Below the pieces are notes generated by a model. The model had not been told where the DNA came from, made no database searches, and saw nothing but the letters and a program-made list of their open reading frames with translations. A stretch of DNA of 64,000 nt from Letharia columbiana. Lineage: Eukaryota > Ascomycota > Lecanoromycetes > Lecanorales > Parmeliaceae. The stretch covers positions 1,612,001 through 1,676,000 of the forward strand of contig NW_023501039.1 in NCBI RefSeq assembly GCF_014066305.1, written 5' to 3'. The translations under genes and the position numbers were made by a program. Below, piece by piece: positions 61,278-64,000 of this stretch (positions are counted from its first letter, which is position 1; every line of letters begins with the position of its first letter).

Positions 61278-63465
61278 CGCTTAGTACTAAGGCTTTCTTC
61301 TATATTATTAAAGTTAATCGCGGTAATATAAACCTTTTTCTTCTTTTTCTTATTCGATATAAACTTTTCGAGTTTTAGATAAAAAAACTTAATCTAATAT
61401 TTAATAAGAGGATATCTAAATTTATATTTAACGGTCTTATATAGAAAGTAAATTTCGCGATTAACTTCTAAGCCGCCGGTTTTATAATATCTAATAAACT
61501 ACTTATCTTTATTCTTATCGTTATTATTACGAATAGCGTATATAATAATACCGCCGTCTTTAGATAATAGTAGATAAATCTCTTTATTTACCGCGATATA
61601 GATAATCTTATTAAATTTAATAGTTTTATTATTATATAGCTTATAAATCTAAATATAAATAATTATAAAGATATTAAAAGAGTTCTCGAGTTCTATAAGA
61701 AAGAGCTAAATTAAAAAAGATTTTAGTAAAATAAGTAATTTATATAGACTAACGATTTTAATAATAATTTTATAAAAATTCTTTTTATATTAGCGAACGC
61801 CTCTTTTAAAAGTAAGAATAATATTAAGTAATTAGCGAATTAGCTTCGTATAGAGTTTAAAACTTTTAGATTTATAATATTTAGCGATAGCGTTTAATAT
61901 TATCTAAGAATTCTTATTATTATAATTAATCTCGATAAGCTAGCGATTATTATATTTAAGACGTTAGAAAATAGTTATATAAATCTTAAACTTTATAATT
62001 TCGATAAAAGATAAAAGATTATTAAGTATTAATTAGCTCTTAATATCTTATTTTTATTTAATATATCTTATATTAAATTTTAGAATAGCGATAAAAATTA
62101 GAGGAAAATTATCTTCGCTAAATTAGAATTAGATCTTAGTCGTAAGGCGCTATAATTAATTATTTAAATTTATTATCGCTAGAAGATAATCTAGATAAAG
62201 ATATATAGAATATTAATAGAGAGGGTGATAGCGATAATAATAATAATAATTTAATTATTATTTTAAACGAGATAGCGAATTTAAAGAAAGATTCTAAAAG
62301 TAACTTTAAAGCGGGTATAATAAGCTCTTTAATATAAAGATTAAATAGTTTAATATTATTTAGAGGACTAAGAATATCTTCGCTAATTTCGAATTTAAGA
62401 TTAATAAAGCTATTATTTAATAAAATAGCGAGAGTAAAATAAATACTCTAATCGTTATTAGAGTTTTTAAAAATCTTATTAATACTAGTTAACTATCATC
62501 TTTAAGCTTTAAGTTCTTATATAAAAAATAGAAAGTATTTATACGTAGAGCTACGATAGATATAAGCGATATAGTTAAAATAAAAGATATTTAATAATAA
62601 AAATAACTTATAGATAAAGATTAATTTCTAATAAAATTATATAGAGTGTAGTTATTATAGATATATAAACCTTCTTCTTAAAGAGGGATTAGTATTCTTC
62701 TTATATTGCTTATTTAGAGATTTAGATCTAGGATATTTATATCGCTAATTATTATTATAAGACTTCGAAGATTATTCTAATTTTATAATTACGATAATAG
62801 AATATAAATAATCGCGAAGAAAGAATTCGATAATAAAGCTTTAGCCCTCTTCTTTAAGGGGCTTTTAAAGGTCTAGAAGCTAATATTAATAAGATATTCT
62901 TATTATTTTAATCTTAGTAGGCTTATAGGCGTATTAAAAAATAATAATATTAGCTCTAGAATACTCTAGACTATAATTAGACTATTAATATTAATATTTA
63001 ACTACTTTTAATTAATAGCTATTAATTCGATAGTTAATATATAATTTTAAAGTTAATATTAATATAAAATGGCTTTACTTTTAATAAAGTTAAATATTTT
63101 AATTTAGCGGAAGCTAATAAGATTTAGAGGAGTTTTAGCGATATAACTCGATCGTATAGCGATACGATTATATACTTGATATATTTAGCGAGTTCGATAT
63201 TTCGGCTAGAGGCGGTATATCTTAGCTCGCTTAGGGTAGAGGCGATAGCGGCTTTCAGCCCCTTATATTATTAACGAATTATACTCGCTTAGGTTTACGA
63301 CTATTTTAAAAGGGGGAAATACCCCTATCGAGAAGGTTAAAAGAATGCCTTTACTACTATTACTACCTTTATATAATAGGCTTTAGATATTATAAGATAG
63401 ATACTAATAGTCTAAGAATAGCCGCAGCTATAGAGGCGAATAGTAGATATAATATAATAATTGCC
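61278..63465 (-). pseudogene. Copia-D2 gag region
   Basis: Located between the D2 5' LTR and the protease. AT-rich, no clean frame, and no zinc knuckle that I can read with confidence. Assigned by position. Confidence 0.5.
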
Positions 63466-63488
63466 GAGTAGAGCTCGGGCTTATAATC
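63466..63488 (-). other. Copia-D2 primer-binding site, tRNA anticodon-arm type
   Basis: Plus strand GAGTAGAGCTCGGGCTTATA ends at the LTR. Read as tRNA it resembles D-stem (AGAGC), anticodon stem (TCGGG) and loop CTTATAA with anticodon UAU. Confidence 0.55.
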
Positions 63489-63637
63489 TATAGAAATATG
63501 AGGTAAGATACTTAGTTATTAACTATGGAGTTACTATGAAGGAAAGAGCGACTAGATATGAATACGCTTAGACGTGTCACGTAACTATATCACGTGACCG
63601 CCAAGACGCCAAGAGTCACGTGATTCAAATTTTAACA
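63489..63637 (-). repeat. Copia-D2 5' LTR
   Basis: 149 bp, pairs with 52742-52890; differences are almost all transitions of RIP type. TCACGTGA at 63590 and 63616; the third copy is TCACGTAA at 63577. Confidence 0.85.
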
Positions 63638-64000
63638 ATATATATACTTTAGATAATAAATAGATCTATAAATTTAAGCGAGATTTTATTAAGAAGATTA
63701 TATAATATAAAGCTCGATAAATAATTTATAGTTTTAAATAGCGTAAAGGCGTAAATTTTAATAAGACTTTCGTCTTTATAATTAAATCTATAAATTATAA
63801 AGTAATCTTTACTTTAATAATAACTCTTAATTAGAAATTAAAGTAAATAGATATTAAAAAAAAATTATAATAATATAAAGGAAATTATCTATATAATATA
63901 ACGTATAAGCTTTAAAATCGATAATAAATATAAAATATATAAGCTAAAGAAGGCGCTATACGATTTAAAGTAATCTTTAAGAGTCTAATATAATACCCTC
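63638..64000 (+). pseudogene. Copia-D1 reverse transcriptase, continued
   Basis: The plus strand reads K-x-I-Y-K-F-K-R-D-F-I-K-K-I-I, then RKGVNFNKTFVFIIKSINYK and LIITLN-x-KLK-x-IDIK, the copia RT opening (usual KWVYKIKRD, KGxDFxxTFAPVVK and MDVKTAF boxes). It continues the frame broken at 52741. Confidence 0.75.

Larger units (their letters stand above)
52742..63637 (-). mobile_element. Copia-D2: antisense copy of the copia-D family inside D1
   Basis: 149-bp LTRs at 52742-52890 and 63489-63637; target duplication ATATA (52737-52741, 63638-63642). Without the nested gypsy it is about 7.0 kb. It has a primer-binding site next to the right LTR, a polypurine tract GAAGGGGAG next to the left LTR, protease at 57060-57400 and RT with intact YIDDILI at 54693-54673. 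The LTR is the same family as D1, but D2 is less RIP-altered. Confidence 0.87.
5149..64000. other. AT-rich RIP-type isochore made of nested transposons
   Basis: Base composition drops abruptly at about 5148. Across the block, surviving C is mostly in CG, CT or CC context and CA/TG steps are rare outside a few islands (52891-53300, 57406-61272, parts of 40600-41200 and 43080-43700). Homologous copies differ almost only by C/T and G/A. This is the known signature of repeat-induced point mutation in Pezizomycotina. Coding frames of the elements are littered with TAA and TAG at former CAA, CAG and TGG codons. Confidence 0.9.
47979..64000 (+). mobile_element. Copia-D1: Ty1/copia element, split by D2, runs off the window
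   Basis: 5' LTR at 47979-48129, then gag, protease, integrase and the start of RT up to 52741. After the D2 insertion (52742-63637) the RT resumes at 63638 and continues past the window end. The two RT parts join in copia order across one ATATA target. RIP damage is heavy in the body but light at the LTR start. Confidence 0.85.

Overview
The window looks like a piece of a filamentous ascomycete genome (Pezizomycotina; a Dothideomycete is my guess, not proven). It has two sharply different compartments. Positions 1 to about 5150 have balanced base composition, genes with 50-60 bp introns, CT-rich upstream regions and CTRAY-type branch sites. From about 5150 to the end the DNA is mostly very AT-rich. 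Its residual C and G sit in CG, CT and AG steps while CA and TG are scarce, which is the footprint of repeat-induced point mutation (RIP, C to T mainly at CpA).

Gene-bearing end: a spliced leucine-rich-repeat protein open at the window edge (26-838); a spliced 564-residue protein of unknown function with a tight cysteine cluster (1942-3740); and the first 84 or so codons of a third gene (from 4896), cut off at the isochore boundary.

The AT-rich part is a stack of nested transposons that can be taken apart by matching LTRs, 5-bp target duplications and interrupted reading frames. Nest 1: a minus-strand Ty1/copia element (copia-C, 8838-33188, TSD TATAT) is split by a gypsy element in its RNase H region (Gypsy-A, 9513-16075, TSD ATTCT) and by a composite repeat (T2, 17979-30325). 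T2 is itself split by a 9.9-kb gypsy (Gypsy-B, 18664-28612, TSD GTATA). Then come a minus-strand LINE (about 33324-38900), a second T2 copy, a 943-bp TRIM-like element with an internal minisatellite (40604-41546, TSD CGTTT), a third T2 copy with a 200-bp tandem repeat, and a gag-only Gypsy-B copy (44222-47908).

Nest 2, five layers deep: the Gypsy-B copy is broken by a short repeat (T1). T1 is broken by copia-D1 (from 47979, running off the window). D1 is split inside its reverse transcriptase by antisense copia-D2 of the same family (52742-63637, TSD ATATA). D2 is split by a young gypsy element (57406-61272, TSD GCTTA) that shows no RIP.

That innermost element is the only intact transposon coding region: one 1142-codon ORF with RT, RNase H, integrase and chromodomain but no gag or protease. 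Its 5' LTR stops short and is followed by 17 A residues and then the ORF, as if the polyadenylated end of a transcript had been joined to pol. RIP damage decreases layer by layer toward this element, so the window records transposition against RIP over time. No tRNA, rRNA or CRISPR was seen. All boundaries were read by eye; no search was run.
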